Position numbers and translations under genes: made by a program. A stretch of DNA of 64,000 nucleotides, taken from positions 34,777,093 to 34,841,092 of the forward strand of contig CM041091.1 of assembly GCA_023079485.1 (NCBI GenBank), written 5' to 3'. The notes beneath the pieces are model-generated. The model made no database searches. It saw only the letters and a list, made by a program, of their open reading frames with translations, and was not told the DNA's origin. This document shows, one piece after another, positions 1 through 12,971 of the stretch. The DNA is from Archilochus colubris (lineage: Eukaryota; Chordata; Aves; Apodiformes; Trochilidae). The stretch's first letter is position 1. Every line of letters starts with the position of its first letter.

Positions 1-3000
1 GCCCTTTCTTGCCCTTGAAGTATTGGCATTGTGGCTCTGAAGACAGATTCAATTAACAAACCAGATAGATGCTGACCTTTCTGAGATTGTTATTCTATTC
101 TTGATTTGCTTTAGGGGAGAAATATTTCTTTCGTGTGTAAATACAAAATAACAAATAAATAACCAAAAATTGATTTGTAGTATGGGGGGAAAAAAAAAAA
201 AAGGGGAGAGAGAGAGGAGAGAGAGGAAGAAATGAAAGAGCTGAACTGGTTGAACACAGGCACTGGAATCAGCTAAATGGCTCCAAGACTTTGGGCTGGG
301 ATCAGTCCCTGAGCAAGCTGCCATCTGTCACCATCAGAGCTGGCAGAGGATTGCTGGAGCCGTTTCTCCAGGGGATCAGGTAACCCAGACAGCTTGGTGC
401 TTTCCAGCCTTTTGCTAAGATTATGATTGATCACCTGCAGACCAACAAGGAAATTCCCTTTTCAGGCTCCCCAGACCAGTGTCCCACACCATCCCATGGG
501 ATTGCCAGGTGGTGCTGCAGGATGCAGGAGCAGGATGCTGCCAACAAAGGTATCTAGGCAAAAACTTGTTGTATTTATAGCCACATCCCAAAAAACTGTT
601 ACAAACCAGCGTTCTTCCCCTCTCCTCTGCATCCCTCTGGAGCTGCCAGGCAGATCCTGGTCCAGCCAATGCTGCCCTGAGGTCCAGCAAATGGGAGATT
701 CCTGCAGCCCCTGCCTCAGAAATGGTTCCATTACTGTGTGGATCCATCAGAGGCTCAGGGCACCCCCAGCAGGGTGACAGACACGCAGTGACACCCTTTA
801 CACCCATTATAACCCCTCAGTGATGGTTATTTGGAGAGCAGCTATTGATCACCTATTTTTTTAACTTGATGCAGACAGCCTTACAGATTTGATTTATGAA
901 ACAGATTTATTTTCTGTTTTGACAGAAGCTGCAAACTCTTCTGCATAACTTATTAAAGTGCAGATTAAAAGTGATGTGTTGATTTGTTACTGACTTTGAG
1001 GATTTCTTTCTGTGCCACTTGCTTCCAGCATTAAGCAGCTGACCTCACACACAGCTTCTGCATGAATCCTTCTTTTTCCCATCTTGGGACTCATTCTAAT
1101 ATTATGTGTGCTGCATTCAGCCAATAGAAAGGTAAACAGAAAGCCTGAGTTTATGCCAGCAAGTCCCAATAAGCCATGCACAGGCAAAATATTTAATCAT
1201 GCTGAAATTGGATGCTGGGGCCTCCCCCATGGCTCTAGTTTGGCATTGCAAAATGCACATTTTTCAAAGGTCAGAGTTGCCAATTTCCATATTCTCTGTT
1301 GTGTTTTTTTTATTGCTTTTTTTTTTTTCTCTGAAAATTCAGTTCTTTTTATTAGTCTGTTATCTAATATTTCACTACCAGGACTTCTGACCTTTTCTGT
1401 ATTTTTTTACCTGTGTCAGTGAGCTGCCCTAAGGGAACCTCAGTCCCACACCTCCCAGCCCCATCTCTGCCCATCTGAGATGAGGTGTCCTGGAGAGCTG
1501 TTCTCCAAGTGTACCAATTCACACAATCCTGAATTCACAGTGTTTGGCTCAAACAAGGCAGAATCCAAAGCAGATTCAACCATATTGTCTCAGTTTTGCT
1601 CTTTGCTGGCTGTCAGAGGTACTCATCAATGGGGCAGGAATTGGTAAAAATTCATCTGGATTTTTGACCTGTCTCAAGCAGGAATATTCCCCAAAAGCTT
1701 TGGTCTTACATAAATTGCAAGTCAGTCTTGTGTAAATAGCAATACCAGGGCTCTGCCAGGTGAAAAAATAACCATGAGCCACTGTGGCACAGAAGAAAAT
1801 CACTCAGAGCCCAAAGCTTTGCTGTTTCCTAGTGCTAAAGTCACCAGGGCTCTCAGGACTCTGCCTGGATGCACACACAGCCCCAGCCAGCTCTCTGCTC
1901 CAGTACCATGGGTGCTGGCATTAAGTTTTGTTGCTCATTATTAGCATATCCTGTGATTATTTAGTGTTTTAACAAGGGATCCCATGCTTGGTTACTATGA
2001 TAGCAAAGGTTCTTTGACAAAGCTGTCCTGAAGCTGATTTGCATTTGCTGTTGCTCAAGCACCCTTGGAATTCCTGTTCCTAGCTTTCCTGTGCAACTCA
2101 GCAGAAGAAACAACAGAAGAGCTCAACAGTAGAAACATCACAAGAGATGAGTGACAAGGTAACTGCCACCTATTTAAATCAAACAACTAATGAGCAGCCA
2201 AAACTCCAGCCTGGAGAAGTACCTGCTGCCCTTGGATGGCCTGTGTGCTGGTGATGGAGGAGAAGGAAAGGTCCTTATTTCCAGGAGGTGCTGCTGAGGG
2301 GTCATTGCAGTGTCACCAAGGCAGTTACACCTCAGGACTGGTTCTGCTGCCCCATCTAGACAGTTTCCTTTCAGAAATCTTCATAAAATCCTCCTTGTCC
2401 TGATGAGTTCCCATCTCCTGCTTTTCAGGCATTGATGCTTTTTCTTTTCCCCCTTCTTTAGAGCTTTGCTGGCAGCATCCCCCAGGAAGGCTGCGGAGGG
2501 GCTGGAGCTGGAGCTGTGCCCGTGGGTGCCTCTCCATTCCCTTGGCAGTCACCATCCTGGTGAGCTCAGGGGCCATGGAGAAGATCCTCACCTCATCCAT
2601 TTCTGGGAGGTAAGGACATCTTGTTGTCTTCCAAGGTTTTGGGTTGGGTTTGGTTTCTTTGTTCCTCAAAGCCAATTTGCTTCACGATATTTGGGGGAGG
2701 TGACCCAGAGGCAGGGACACAGCAAGGATCCCACCTCCCAGGTCCCACCTAACACCCCGGGGGCTCCATCAGTTTTCCTCTGAATTTGTCACCTGCAGGG
2801 TGTTCATGTAAGCAGTGCAGAATTACAGGAGGCGATGCTGTCACTGTTTTCTCTTTCCTTTTCTTCCCCCCAAATTAGGGAGCTGTTCATCTCTGTCTCC
2901 ATGGGGTTACTGGGGCTCCTTAAAGCAGTGAATTAAATATTGACAGAAATGAGATGCAGCAATGACATGCATTGATAGATCATGTAATCTGTACTCCAGA

Positions 3001-5488
3001 AAACAGAAAGTAAATGACACTGAAGTAGCCCAGCTCTGGCAGGCATTAGGATGACCATTCTCAGCTCCCTCTGACTGACACTGCAGCACTTCCACAAACG
3101 TTATGTGTTTGCTGAAGAATGAATATGAGCAGCAAGGAAAATGGGAAATCTGACAATCTAAGCAGCAGTGTTAATTTTCTACAGTTTTGACATTTACTTG
3201 CAACAAACTTAATATATTTCTTCTATGGCTTTATAGCTGCTTCTTCTATCAAACCTCTATAGACTCTAATATTCTGCTCAGTGAACTGAAATATCTGTCA
3301 ATATAAAAGCATCTTCTCATAAAAGCACTGGGAACTGTTATGGTATATTGTTATACACACCAGTATTACCTAAGGAAACATTTAAGGGTATGAAGAATAG
3401 ACATTTTCTTGAGAGAGTGGAAAACAAAACTTCTAAATTAAAAATACACTTTTCCTTCATTTAATTCATTATGATATTTCATCCTCTAACAAAACTCATA
3501 TGCATAAAGGGAAGAAATCATCCTTTAAAGAGAACAGCATAGTTTTTAGGTGATTCACCTGCTCTTTCCCTTCTCTGCAGGACTGATTCTCTACTCTCCA
3601 ACCTAAACCTCCCCTGGCACAACTTGAGGCCAGAAGTTCCTCTTGTTCCTTGGGACCCCCCCAGGCTCCAACCTCCTCTCAGAGGTCTCCCCTCACCTCC
3701 CCTGCTCCCCAGGCCAGGACCAGGACCAGGCAGGGAGCAGCCCTGGGAGCAGCTCTGAGTCTCAGAGAGGAGGCAGCTGTGAGAAAAGTTCTGAGCAATG
3801 TGCCAGGAAATCAGAGAATGTTGGGGAAAGTCTGGTGGGAGTCACAGGAGCATTGTCACTCGTGTCACTAGGAACTGGGTTACTGCTGGGCTCCTGGTGC
3901 TGCTGCCTGTGATAACAGAGCACACTCCATCTCCATCCTCTTCTCCTTCCAGTTTGTACATTTCCCAGTTTTTTGGGTCATTGGGTTTGTCCATGAGTTT
4001 AACAACAGGCAGCAGCATGCACACTGTAAATACCAGAGCTCTGCTGGGCACGAGGCCACTGGTACAATGCAAATGTTCTTATTACAGATGGACTTCCAGG
4101 CAGGGAAGAGCCCAGGCATTACTGTTTTGAGAAGTGGTTTTTTTTCCCCATCTTATTTACAGTGCACGGATCACTGGTAAAGAGTGTTAGGGCTGAAATT
4201 GCTACAGGAACTCAACCTCAAATATGTTTGAAGACATCCCCAGAATGAAGCAGGGCAGCCTGATAATAACAGCAATGAGGAGTCCATCACAGAGCCTCTT
4301 CTGGAGAGTTTGTCAGCACTGCAGGAATTGTGAGCACCCAGCACTGCCAGCTGAGTGAGCATCAGCACCCGGTGCTTTGGGTCTTCTCTGCACAAAGGGC
4401 TGCAAAAAGGTTTGTGGAAACCCTGGGGTGTTGTCCCCAGCCAAGGCTTTGGCACCTGGAGGAGATCACAGCCAAGTCCTTCCCTCTGAGCTGCTGTCTG
4501 ATGCTTGGGTACAGCCATTGCCAAGAGTTTGACTGATCCTGCCTCAGTTTGTCCCCTCTGCTCCACGTGGGGAATTAATGATACCTGCATGTAATTGTCA
4601 GCATGTGTCTGGAAAGTGTTTTGATCAGGAAGATCTGGAAAGACTGTCTCATCCAGAGCAGGTGGTCTTGTTAGGGCAAACTAGGAAAAATATGGACAGC
4701 TTAAAGAAGTGGGAATTAATCTGATGTTATGATACCCAGTGCTGCAGCTGTCCTTGCAGCAATGCCTGAAGAAGCCACCACAGCACTTCAGGTGGCCCTG
4801 GCAGTGGCTGCCCAGGCTGGTGACCTGATCCCAGTCTGAACATGGCTTAAACCACTGAAGTGTGCTTGAAACAAGGACATTTACAAGTCCTCTGCTTTCA
4901 CACTATGTTACTTAAAATCAAGCCATTAATCATGGAAAAAGGCAGAAACAGGCAATCAGAAAGCAGGGGCAGCTGGGATAAAGGGGATCTAAACAAGCCA
5001 TTGGCTACAGACCCACAAGCAGAGCTCCAGCATTTTTCCTGGTGCACTGAGGGTACCTGGCAGGGCACTGACCTGGTGCTGTACAAAGCTGCTGAGCTGA
5101 AATCCTCCCCAGCCATCAGCACAGTCTGTGGAACATGGAAGAAGAGGTAAGCAAGGTCAGTGTTAATTGTTAATGAATATTGGTCAATATTCTTGCCAAG
5201 ATCCCCTCAGTCACACTTCGTCCAGCCTGGGTTTGGTCCTGCTTTGGGGTCCAGGGTGGGCTAGAGGATCCATGGAGATGAGTCCCTGCCCTGCTCTCCC
5301 TGTCCATCATCAGGCATTGATGCAAACAGTCTTAGAAGAGGCAGCAGCACAAGGTATGGATGTAAGGTAGGCATGAGAGGAACAAAGTATCTGCTCTGAA
5401 ATCCATTTCATCATCTGAGATGAAAATGACCCTGTTTGGCCAGACACTGATCCCTGCCCCATACACCTCCCAGCCCTCTCAGACACCT
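1..5488. other. Intergenic, no gene seen
   Basis: Apart from the purine tract at 181-236 nothing repetitive is recognisable. About 3120-3560 is AT-rich and unique. GC-richer parts (430-780, 2440-2780 and 3640-4130) have overlapping ORFs on both strands with no protein-like conservation. A perfect octamer ATTTGCAT occurs at 2037-2044. Confidence 0.6.
181..236. repeat. G/A-rich low-complexity tract
   Basis: A G-run, then about 13 A, then GAGAGAGAGAGGAGAGAGAGG. It is a simple purine tract on the plus strand. Confidence 0.9.
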
Positions 5489-5560
5489 CATCCCATCCCA
5501 TCCCATCCCATCCCATCCCATCCCATCCCATCCCATCCCATCCCATCCCATCCCTTCCCA
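5489..5560. repeat. (CATCC)n pentanucleotide microsatellite
   Basis: About 14 near-perfect CATCC units. The minus strand is (GGGAT)n: G-triplets separated by two bases, a G-quadruplex-capable pattern. The Gly-Met-Gly-Trp-Asp repeat ORFs on the minus strand are artefacts of this array. Confidence 0.97.
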
Positions 5561-7087
5561 CCGCCCCAGGGATTGCTCACTTTCTGGTGACACTTGCACT
5601 AACCAGAGGGTGAGATGCTCTGACAGTCTGCCAGCTCAGGTTTGCTCATTTCCAGGAGGTTTCAGCTTCTCATCCCTCTCACATTGTTCTACCAGAGGCA
5701 GCCTGTGCCAGGACACGTGAAGTGGCAGGAGGTGACCTGGTCCCTGTGCTCTGCTCCCTCTGTTCTGAGGTGCTCACTATGCTACTGGCTTGGCAATCAA
5801 TGCCTTTGACAAAAGCAGGACATGCTCCTTAGCATGGATGGGGGGTTGGTTTGGGGTTTGGTTTGGTTTGGGTTTTTTTGGACCCCCCAGATCTGTTGAA
5901 GGGATTATGCTAAAGAGAGTTTCCCTTTAGCAAGGGGTGAACTGAGCAGTTTCCTTCCAGGCAGGTGAGTCATGGACCATTCTGACCAGCCCAAGGTACC
6001 AGGTTCTGCTGATGTGCTGACCCAGAGCCTGGCTGTGGCTGCACACAGTGCCAAAGGTTTGACAGAACAGCTTTGTGGGTGAGCATGATAAAATACCATG
6101 CTCTAACTATTTCCATCACTGCAGGTCCCAGGTCTGCACAGCCCTCGGGGAGAAGCTGGCTCCTGGCCACGAGTCCCTGGGGCTGAGGCATAAGAGCAGT
6201 GATGGCTCTGGAGATGGGATGGGCCATCCTGATGAGCTTTACCTGCTGTTTGTTCACCTTCAGCTGTCCCAAGGGGACTGCACCAACTGCTCGGGGGCTT
6301 TTTTACAGGCTCCAGGCAGCTCTCCTGATTTATGGCCCCCTGCTTTTAGCATTACGAGGCTTCAACCTCACACATCATAAAGCTCAAATTAAAATGTGTC
6401 CCTCTGAGCTGCCACGGGGTGCTTGCAAATGCCCTCAGGTGAGGAGGGAGATGAGCAATGACAACAGACCGTGTTCTGCATCACAGCTAATGGGAACCTG
6501 GAGTGTCTCCTGACAGGTTGTATCTCCCCCTGTACGTATAACAGTTTGAAGAGCATCCTGTAATGTTCCTTTACACTCGCTTGGCTTAGATTAGGATCTA
6601 CAGAAATGTTCAGAATGGTCGATATCTGCACGCTCTTGATGTCCCTGACACAATGGGAAAATACTTCCTGCTCAGGGGGGTGGAATTGGAGATAATTCAC
6701 CTTCAATGAGACAGCTGCCTTCACATCTAAAAGCCCAGGGCTCCTCTTCTCTCTCTGGCTCCCACTTTCCCTGCTGAGGATGGAGCAGAGACTGAAGCCT
6801 CAGCAGGGGCTGCCTGTGGGGTGAGGGGATGGGTGATGGGGTTGGGCAGAGTCCTCATGGAGAGCTCTCTGCTCAGCACCTCACTTGTCTTATCTGAGCA
6901 TCACCAGCAGCACTGGGGACACTGGAGGGAGCAGCCTGGCAAAACAAATGTCCCTGGGGAGAGGCAGTTCTAATGCACACAGAGCTTTAGAGGTGAACAA
7001 TGAACCCCACTGGTGTTCCCATGGGATGCCAGGGTTTTCTTCCCAAGGTGGAAAATGCTCAGCTTCCCAACACACCTGAGCACTGCA
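5561..7087. other. Intergenic, no gene seen
   Basis: It includes a G/T-rich stretch at 5840-5880 (GGTTT-type units) and the CpG-retaining block at 6300-6724. No recognisable coding exon. Confidence 0.55.
6300..6724. other. CpG-retaining unique block with exon-like edges
   Basis: A TTTTTTACAG acceptor-like site ends at 6308 and a CAG/GTGAGG donor-like site lies at 6438/6439, with one plus-strand frame open between them. Further right, 6530-6640 keeps four CpGs, and a minus-strand frame is open over 6389-6724 (111 codons). Neither translation is recognised. It may be a conserved element, a lncRNA exon, or chance. Confidence 0.2.
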
Positions 7088-7357
7088 CACCTTGCTCTTC
7101 TCCCAGGGAACAAGAGGACAAGAGGGAAGAGCTTCAAGTTGCACCAGGGAAGGTTTAGTTTGGCTCTTAGGAACAATTTCTTCCCTGGAAAGGCTGCCCA
7201 GGGCAGGGCTGGAATCCCCATCCTCCCTGGAGGTATCCAAAAACCCTGGAGATGTGGAGCTGAGGGCCATGGGGTGGTGGTGGCCTTGGCAGTGCTGGGT
7301 TAATGATTGGATTTAAAGGTCTTTTCCAACCAACAGGATGTAAGGATTCTGTGATAA
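7088..7357 (+). mobile_element. CR1 LINE 3' fragment
   Basis: The order of blocks is typical of avian CR1 3' ends: GAGCTTCAAGTTGCACCAGG, a stretch like TTAGGAACAATTTCTTCCCTG, GGCTGCCCAGGGCAGG, CATCCTCCCTGGAGGT, GATGTGGAGCTGAGGGCCAT, then AAGGTCTTTTCCAACC and ATTCTGTGAT at the tail. It is 5'-truncated as usual and has no coding capacity. Confidence 0.9.
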
Positions 7358-8149
7358 TCCCACAAGCAGCTGCAGTTCCATGGTGAACGTTCTTGGAGTG
7401 TGAGTTCTGTGCCAGCTGGAACTGAAGGGGTGGTGGCCCTGCCATGCATCAGGGCATGGGTGCTGGGACATGAATACCTCCTCCTCAGTAACATCTGTAC
7501 TTTTTTTTTTTTAGACTCAATTTAAGGGAACATCTTTAGTTACTAAATACAGGGGAAATGGAGATGTTTATGGAAGAAAAAGAACTGGAACTTGGAGGAC
7601 AAAAGACTTTTCACCTTGCAAGAAAGGGAAGAATATTGAAGGAGAGGAGAAGGGGGACTGGGAGCACGTTTTTGAAGGTGAGGATGGTTTTCCCTTTCCT
7701 TTTGTTTCTCTCCCATTCATTTCAATGAGAATTGCACAGAATAATAATCTACTTGTTTTGTCTGTGTGATAATTACATTGATTATTTAGTATGAATTAAA
7801 TAATCAAGTTCAGAGTGGTTTGTATATCAGAGCCTGAGAAAGGCTCTTCTTTCATCTCCAAAGATGCATATTCATGATGCCATTCTGCACAGAGCTGCAG
7901 ACACCCAGCCCCCAGCCACTGCTGCTCTGGGGGGAAGAGATGGAACAGCCAAAACACAAGAGATTGATCTGTACTTTCAGAGTTCCTCTCCTCTCACTTG
8001 GGCAATGGATTTCTGTGTCTCTCAGAGCTCACTTCAGGCCAGCAGATCCTGTACTGGGATTTCCCTCCTCTGCCTGGGTGCTGTGCTTCCCAGCCCCTGT
8101 TGCTGCAGCTCCTGTGCCTTGCTCAGAGCCCTCCTGAGCCCCAACTCAC

Positions 8150-8325
8150 ACTGTGCCAGCTGGGAAGGGCCCCAAGGATCACCTGCTCCAACCTTTCCAG
8201 GTAAGGACCTGGTTCAAAGGAGGTGGCCCAGCACCCTGCCAAGCTCAGCCTTAAGTGTCCTGTGCTGGGAACCCAACCCCTTCTCTGGGGACATCTTTCC
8301 AACATCTGACTGTTCTCAGATTCTT
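8150..8325 (-). mobile_element. CR1 LINE 3' fragment, reverse orientation
   Basis: The plus strand reads AGCTGGGAAGGGCCCCAAGG, ATCACCTGCTCCAACC, then a degraded TTCTCTGGGGACATCTTTCCAA and TCTGACTGTTCTCA. These are the reverse complements of CR1 3' blocks. It is diverged and interrupted, and ends in a T-rich tract. Confidence 0.75.
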
Positions 8326-8539
8326 TTTTTTTTTCTTTCTTTCTTTTTCTGGTGAATACTGAACCTGGGACAGGGCCAGGGGCTGCCTCTGCCTCCTGGG
8401 GTGTCCCCAGAGCCCCTGCACCCCTTGGCTCCTCCTTCATTTGCCACCACAGCTGGGACACAGCTGGCAAGGGCAGGAGCCCCATTGGCTGTCCCACCAT
8501 TTATTTTCCATGCATTTTTTCTCCCTGTTTTCCTGGTGC

Positions 8540-8600
8540 CTGTACATAGGTTGGAGGTGCTGATCTTAGAGGCCTTTTCCAACCTGGATTCCTCCGTGTT
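8540..8600 (+). mobile_element. CR1 3' terminal scrap
   Basis: GGTGCTGATCTTAGAGGCC followed by TTTTCCAACCTGGATTCCT matches only the last part of a CR1 3' end. It may be a separate insertion from the reverse-oriented fragment just upstream. Confidence 0.65.
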
Positions 8601-9040
8601 TGCTGGGGGGCTCTGGGGGCTGCTCGGGTCCCCAGCCAGGGGCAGGATGCAGCATCTCAGCTTCCTGCACCAGCAGTTTCACACACACTTCCCAATGTTC
8701 AGCATTATTGTTTCTTAATGTTTGCATACAGCAGTGCTCGGAGGAATTGGATTAGAGTCCAAACAAAAGAAACAGAATTCCAACATGTTTTCACAAGAGT
8801 GGGTAATTTATGCTGTGCTAGAAACCTGGGCAGTATGACTGTGATAACAGCAGGGAGGGGGGGAATAAATTATTTATTCTCCACGTAAGTATTGATATTT
8901 TTTTTTCAGCTGTGTTTTTGAGCTGAGAATGGAAAAGCTTTTGCTTGGTTTTTGCCTTTGTACATCATTCCCTTTCAAACTCAGCCCAGGTCTTCCAGCT
9001 TGGTGAGCTTGAAACATCAGGGGCTGCTGAAATCCCTCAC

Positions 9041-9291
9041 TTGTCCTTGTCCTTGTCCTTTTCTCCTTTTCTCCTTTTCTCCTTTTCTCCTTTTCTCCTT
9101 TTCTCCTTTTCTCCTTTTCTCCTTTTCTCCTTTTCTCCTTTTCTCCTTTTCTCCTTTTCTCCTTTTCTCCTTTTCCCCTTTTCTCCTTTTCCTTTCCCTT
9201 TTTTCCTTTCCCTTTTTTCCTTTCCCTTTTTTCCTTTCCCTCTTTTCCTTCCTTCCTTTTTTTCTCTTTTTCTCCCCTTTTCTTCCTTTCT
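9041..9291. repeat. Long polypyrimidine array, (CTCCTTTT)n
   Basis: It begins with three TTGTCC units, continues as about 15 copies of the 8-bp unit CTCCTTTT, then grades into a 14-bp CCTTTCCCTTTTTT unit and mixed C/T sequence. One strand is almost pure pyrimidine for about 240 bp. Lys/Glu/Arg-rich minus-strand ORFs and Phe/Ser-rich plus-strand ORFs here are artefacts. Confidence 0.97.
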
Positions 9292-12200
9292 GCCAAGGCC
9301 TCAGTAGAAAAGGAGAAGACAGAGAATGTATTGCCCAGCTCAAACCCCATTTGTACCCCTGGCCCAGCAGCCAGGTGCCATGGTGCTGGATTTATAACTC
9401 CCCTGATGTTTCATCCCAGGAGGGTTCAGCCTGTGTGCTGTGGAGGTTGAGCCGTTTTTAAAGTGTGCAATTCAGGAAGGGAATTTTTAAACTTTTTTTC
9501 ATTGTTATTCTGTATGGAGAAATGTTTCTGAAAATGCTGGTGATTGAAATTAAAAGTATTAGATTTTTTTCTTCCATTTTATCTGAGGCAATTAGTTACC
9601 TGATTACTGACCACAGCTTTTACCAGTGGCTGTGATGAGGTACGATGGCTCCAGGTTTTCATACTCAGGCATCAAAGACTTCTAGTTCAGGATTTTAGTA
9701 GGGAAAATATTCCTCTCACAGAACCTTGCAGTGTTTGGATTAAATTGGTGTGTATATTTAAACTAAAAAGAAAAAAAATATTGAGAAGGCACAGTTAGTC
9801 AAGCAATGGCACCCACTTGTAGGACTAGACCTTTTTTTAAAGAAAACCAGCCCAGTTTGTTGTCAAATGATGTTGCACATGGGCTCCCAAAGTCCATCAG
9901 TTTTTCCTCCAGCTCTGTCACACGAGCTGAATTTTGCCTGGCTCAGGAGAAGCCCAGGGGTATATTAGAATTAATACATTAATTTATATGATTAATCTCA
10001 GCAGGATGTGTTGAGATCTGTCAATGATACCATAGGTTGCTCTTTTTTAATTTTTTCTTTCCGTTGTCTCGATGTCAAAGTAAATATTAATTACCTTTAA
10101 TGCATTAATTACCCACCCAGGACTGAATGCTTTGCTACAAGAAGTTAACATCAAGGCAGGGCTTTCCCTGGCCCCGTGGGGCTCCAGAGGGCAGGGGTGA
10201 GGGGGTCATTTCTCCCCATCTCTGTTTGCATCCCCAGCCCTCTGCCCACCCTGCCTCCTGACGTTGTCCTGGGGCTGCAGGAGGGACACGGCTCTGCCTG
10301 GCACTGCCCATCACCAGCTCTGAAACTGCTCTGCCTGGAAATGCTGGGAGTCAGGACTTGAGGTCCTCAAGTACCCAAATTAATGATTCTTTTTCTTGGC
10401 TGAGGAGAGCCAAGAGTGTAATTAATTCCCTGTCACACCGAGCAGCACCTGCAGAAGGGGAAGAGTGGGGGAAGCAGATGAAGCTCAGGTAAAAGATGCG
10501 TTCATTAAAACCTCTTTGCCCTGGCCAGGTTCCTCTCCTCTCTTCAGCTCTCCTGTTTACCTCATTTAGAGCAACTGAATCCCAAGCCTGCCACCATATC
10601 AGCTCAGAATAAAGAACTGGGTGAAATGGGACTGTGTGGAGAAAATGCCTGTTTTTAAGGCAATGCTGAACACATCTTTAACCTGATTTAATTGCACAGG
10701 GGACAGAGAACAGCTCATTAGGCAGCCAATTCCTGAGGCAGCCTGCAGAGCCAGGACTGCTTCCCTGGCAGAGCTGCAAGGGCTTAAAGCCACCAAATGT
10801 GCTGGGCAGACAGGAGGCACTGGGGCTGGCACTGGAGCTTTACTGGTCTGGGTCTGAGTCCTTCTGAAGGCATCTGGACACTGGGAGGGGGGTTTGTCCT
10901 GGTTCCAGCTGTGCCATCTCCTGACCCCCTGCCACCCCCAGCAGCTCAGCAGGAACACTCGGGTGCTTCAGACAGAAATGTGGGTGGTTCACCCAGTGTG
11001 ACAGCAAACAGGCAATTGGAGACAAATGTTTGGGGAGAAAAGTAGTAGTGTGACTAGGCTGAGACTCGTGCGAGCTGTCTGTGCCTTTATAAAATGTGAG
11101 AAACTCAGCTAGTGGGTGAATTCCTTCTTTTGAGATGTTTGCTGTTCCCTAGAAGAACGAGCACCCTGCCTCAAATATCCTGGAAGGCTTAAAGCAAAAT
11201 CCATCTTATCAACATATTGCAGGAGAAAGTCTCTCCCTGGGAATATCAGTGACTTTACAACTGGAGAAAATAAATTCTGCTTTCCAGAAGTAATGCAGCT
11301 CATAGTGTGAATCTGATTTTAGATTCCCTCTGCCACCTCTAAATCTTTGCTCCGTGTCTTTCCCAGCTTGATGGAGGGGCATATTTAATTATCAAGAGCC
11401 ACATTTGTATGGACAGATCTTTCATCAACAAAGCATGTGTCTTTTGGTATTGTAATTGCTGAAATCCCATTATTTCTCATCTTTGAGCAGCTGAACCCAT
11501 AAACCACATCTGCACTTCAGAGGATGGGAGGCACAGCTCCTGTTTGCTCAGGCTCTTGGCCCGTGCCATGAGGATGGGCTGAAGGTTCCCTCCCAGGCAC
11601 TTTCCTGCTGCTTTGTCCTCTGAACAGAGTCTGGATCAGCCTGGGCAAGAAACAGGAGCTGGGACTCAGCCTTTGTCAGGATTCCTCAGGGGTAAGACTT
11701 GGAAAGAGAACTGCTCCCATTATTGTTTGTGTGTTTGTTTGTTTGTTTTCTCGTTTGGAATTCCTAACAGAGCCAAGGCTTTGGAAAGTTTTGTTCTGTT
11801 CAGGTGCTGCAAGAGAAGTTCTGCAGCTCTGCAGCAGCAGCTGGCTCCTGCTGCCCTGCTCACCACTGCCCAGAGTGCACAGAAGCAGTGGATAAAGGGG
11901 TACAGAGCTCTTGGTGTAACTACTGGGGTGTTACACCCCAAAACTGCAGTGCCAAGGAATGATGTGGCACCAGGGCAAGAGGCTCTGTGGGGCTCAGCAG
12001 GGCTGGCAGCAGCAGGAGGAGCTCAGCAGAGGTGCTGGGATGGGACCCAGGGTCAGAGTTCTTCACTGGGTCCTAAATGATGTGGTGGGCAAGGGTGGTG
12101 TGGGAGCTGCTGCACCTGGGCTGGGAGACTTCCAAAGGATTTCATCCAGGGAGGAGAGCAGCAGGGCAGAACCATGCACATTAGGAGGAAAATATCAACT

Positions 12201-12971
12201 GCTGCTCCTTGGTGAGTCCTAAATTAGCTTCAAACATCATGAAAAGGACTTGGGCATCGCTCTGGAGAGTTAATAAAACTCCCTGCCACACTCACCTCTT
12301 TCTTCCTGGAAACCTGCAGAGTTTTCCAGCTGCAGGACTGAAATTTCCTCTGCCCCCAAGCCCCCTCCCAGACCCCTGGGCACCCCCAGCCACCAGGCTT
12401 TGGTGCTACCTCTGGCTCCTCAGCTCCTCCATCCCTTGGGGCTTTCTTGCTGCTGTTCCACCCTGACAGCCAGGTTGGTCTCTTGCCCTCCTTAAACAGC
12501 CTGTACCTGGCATCCAGCCTCATTTTACCCCCCCAGTCCCAGGGCCTTGCCCCCAGGTCATTAAGTCTTTATTCTGTTTCTGCTATTTTAGTCCTTTCCA
12601 GTCCCTCTTTGTGCACAAATGTTAAAAAAGCTGCAGCAGGGTCATCACCCTTGTGCACTGCATGGTAATGCTGTAACCTGCTTGGCACTGACCCAGAGCA
12701 GCCTGCAGCACCTCCCATCACACCTCACCTGCCCTCCTGCATATCTTTGCTTCATTTCCACCACACCATTTAAAAAAATATAAAATTATAAGCAAGGAAA
12801 AGATCAAAACCAGACTTTGGGAGGCCCCATTTGCTGAAGGCAGGTGAAGCAGAGCTTCCCAACCCACCTAGAGAGTTGAAAACCTTATGGATGCAGCTTG
12901 GGCACCTGGGTGGGGGCTGCATCTGTCCAGGGACTGCTGCAGCACCCAGGTCATGGCACCCTGGCTGCTGT

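Larger units (their letters stand above)
7358..9040. other. Intergenic with CR1 remnants
   Basis: Between the CR1 pieces is a T-run near 7501 and an AT-rich block at 7735-7812 dense in TAATTA, TGATTATTTA and ATTAAATAAT cores. The 163-codon plus-strand ORF at 7864-8355 runs into the reverse CR1 and is not a gene. Confidence 0.6.

Noticed and set aside
5310..5599. Gly-Met-Gly-Trp-Asp repeat proteins on the minus strand
   Set aside because: Produced by the (CATCC)n microsatellite.
7580..7605. ACTGGAACTTGGAGGAC, similar to the miR-378 mature sequence (a miR-378 copy lies near TCERG1L in human)
   Set aside because: The seed is interrupted by an extra base and the flanks do not form a convincing precursor hairpin.
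8874..9461. Lys/Glu/Arg-rich (minus) and Phe/Ser-rich (plus) ORFs
   Set aside because: They are translations of the CTCCTTTT array.
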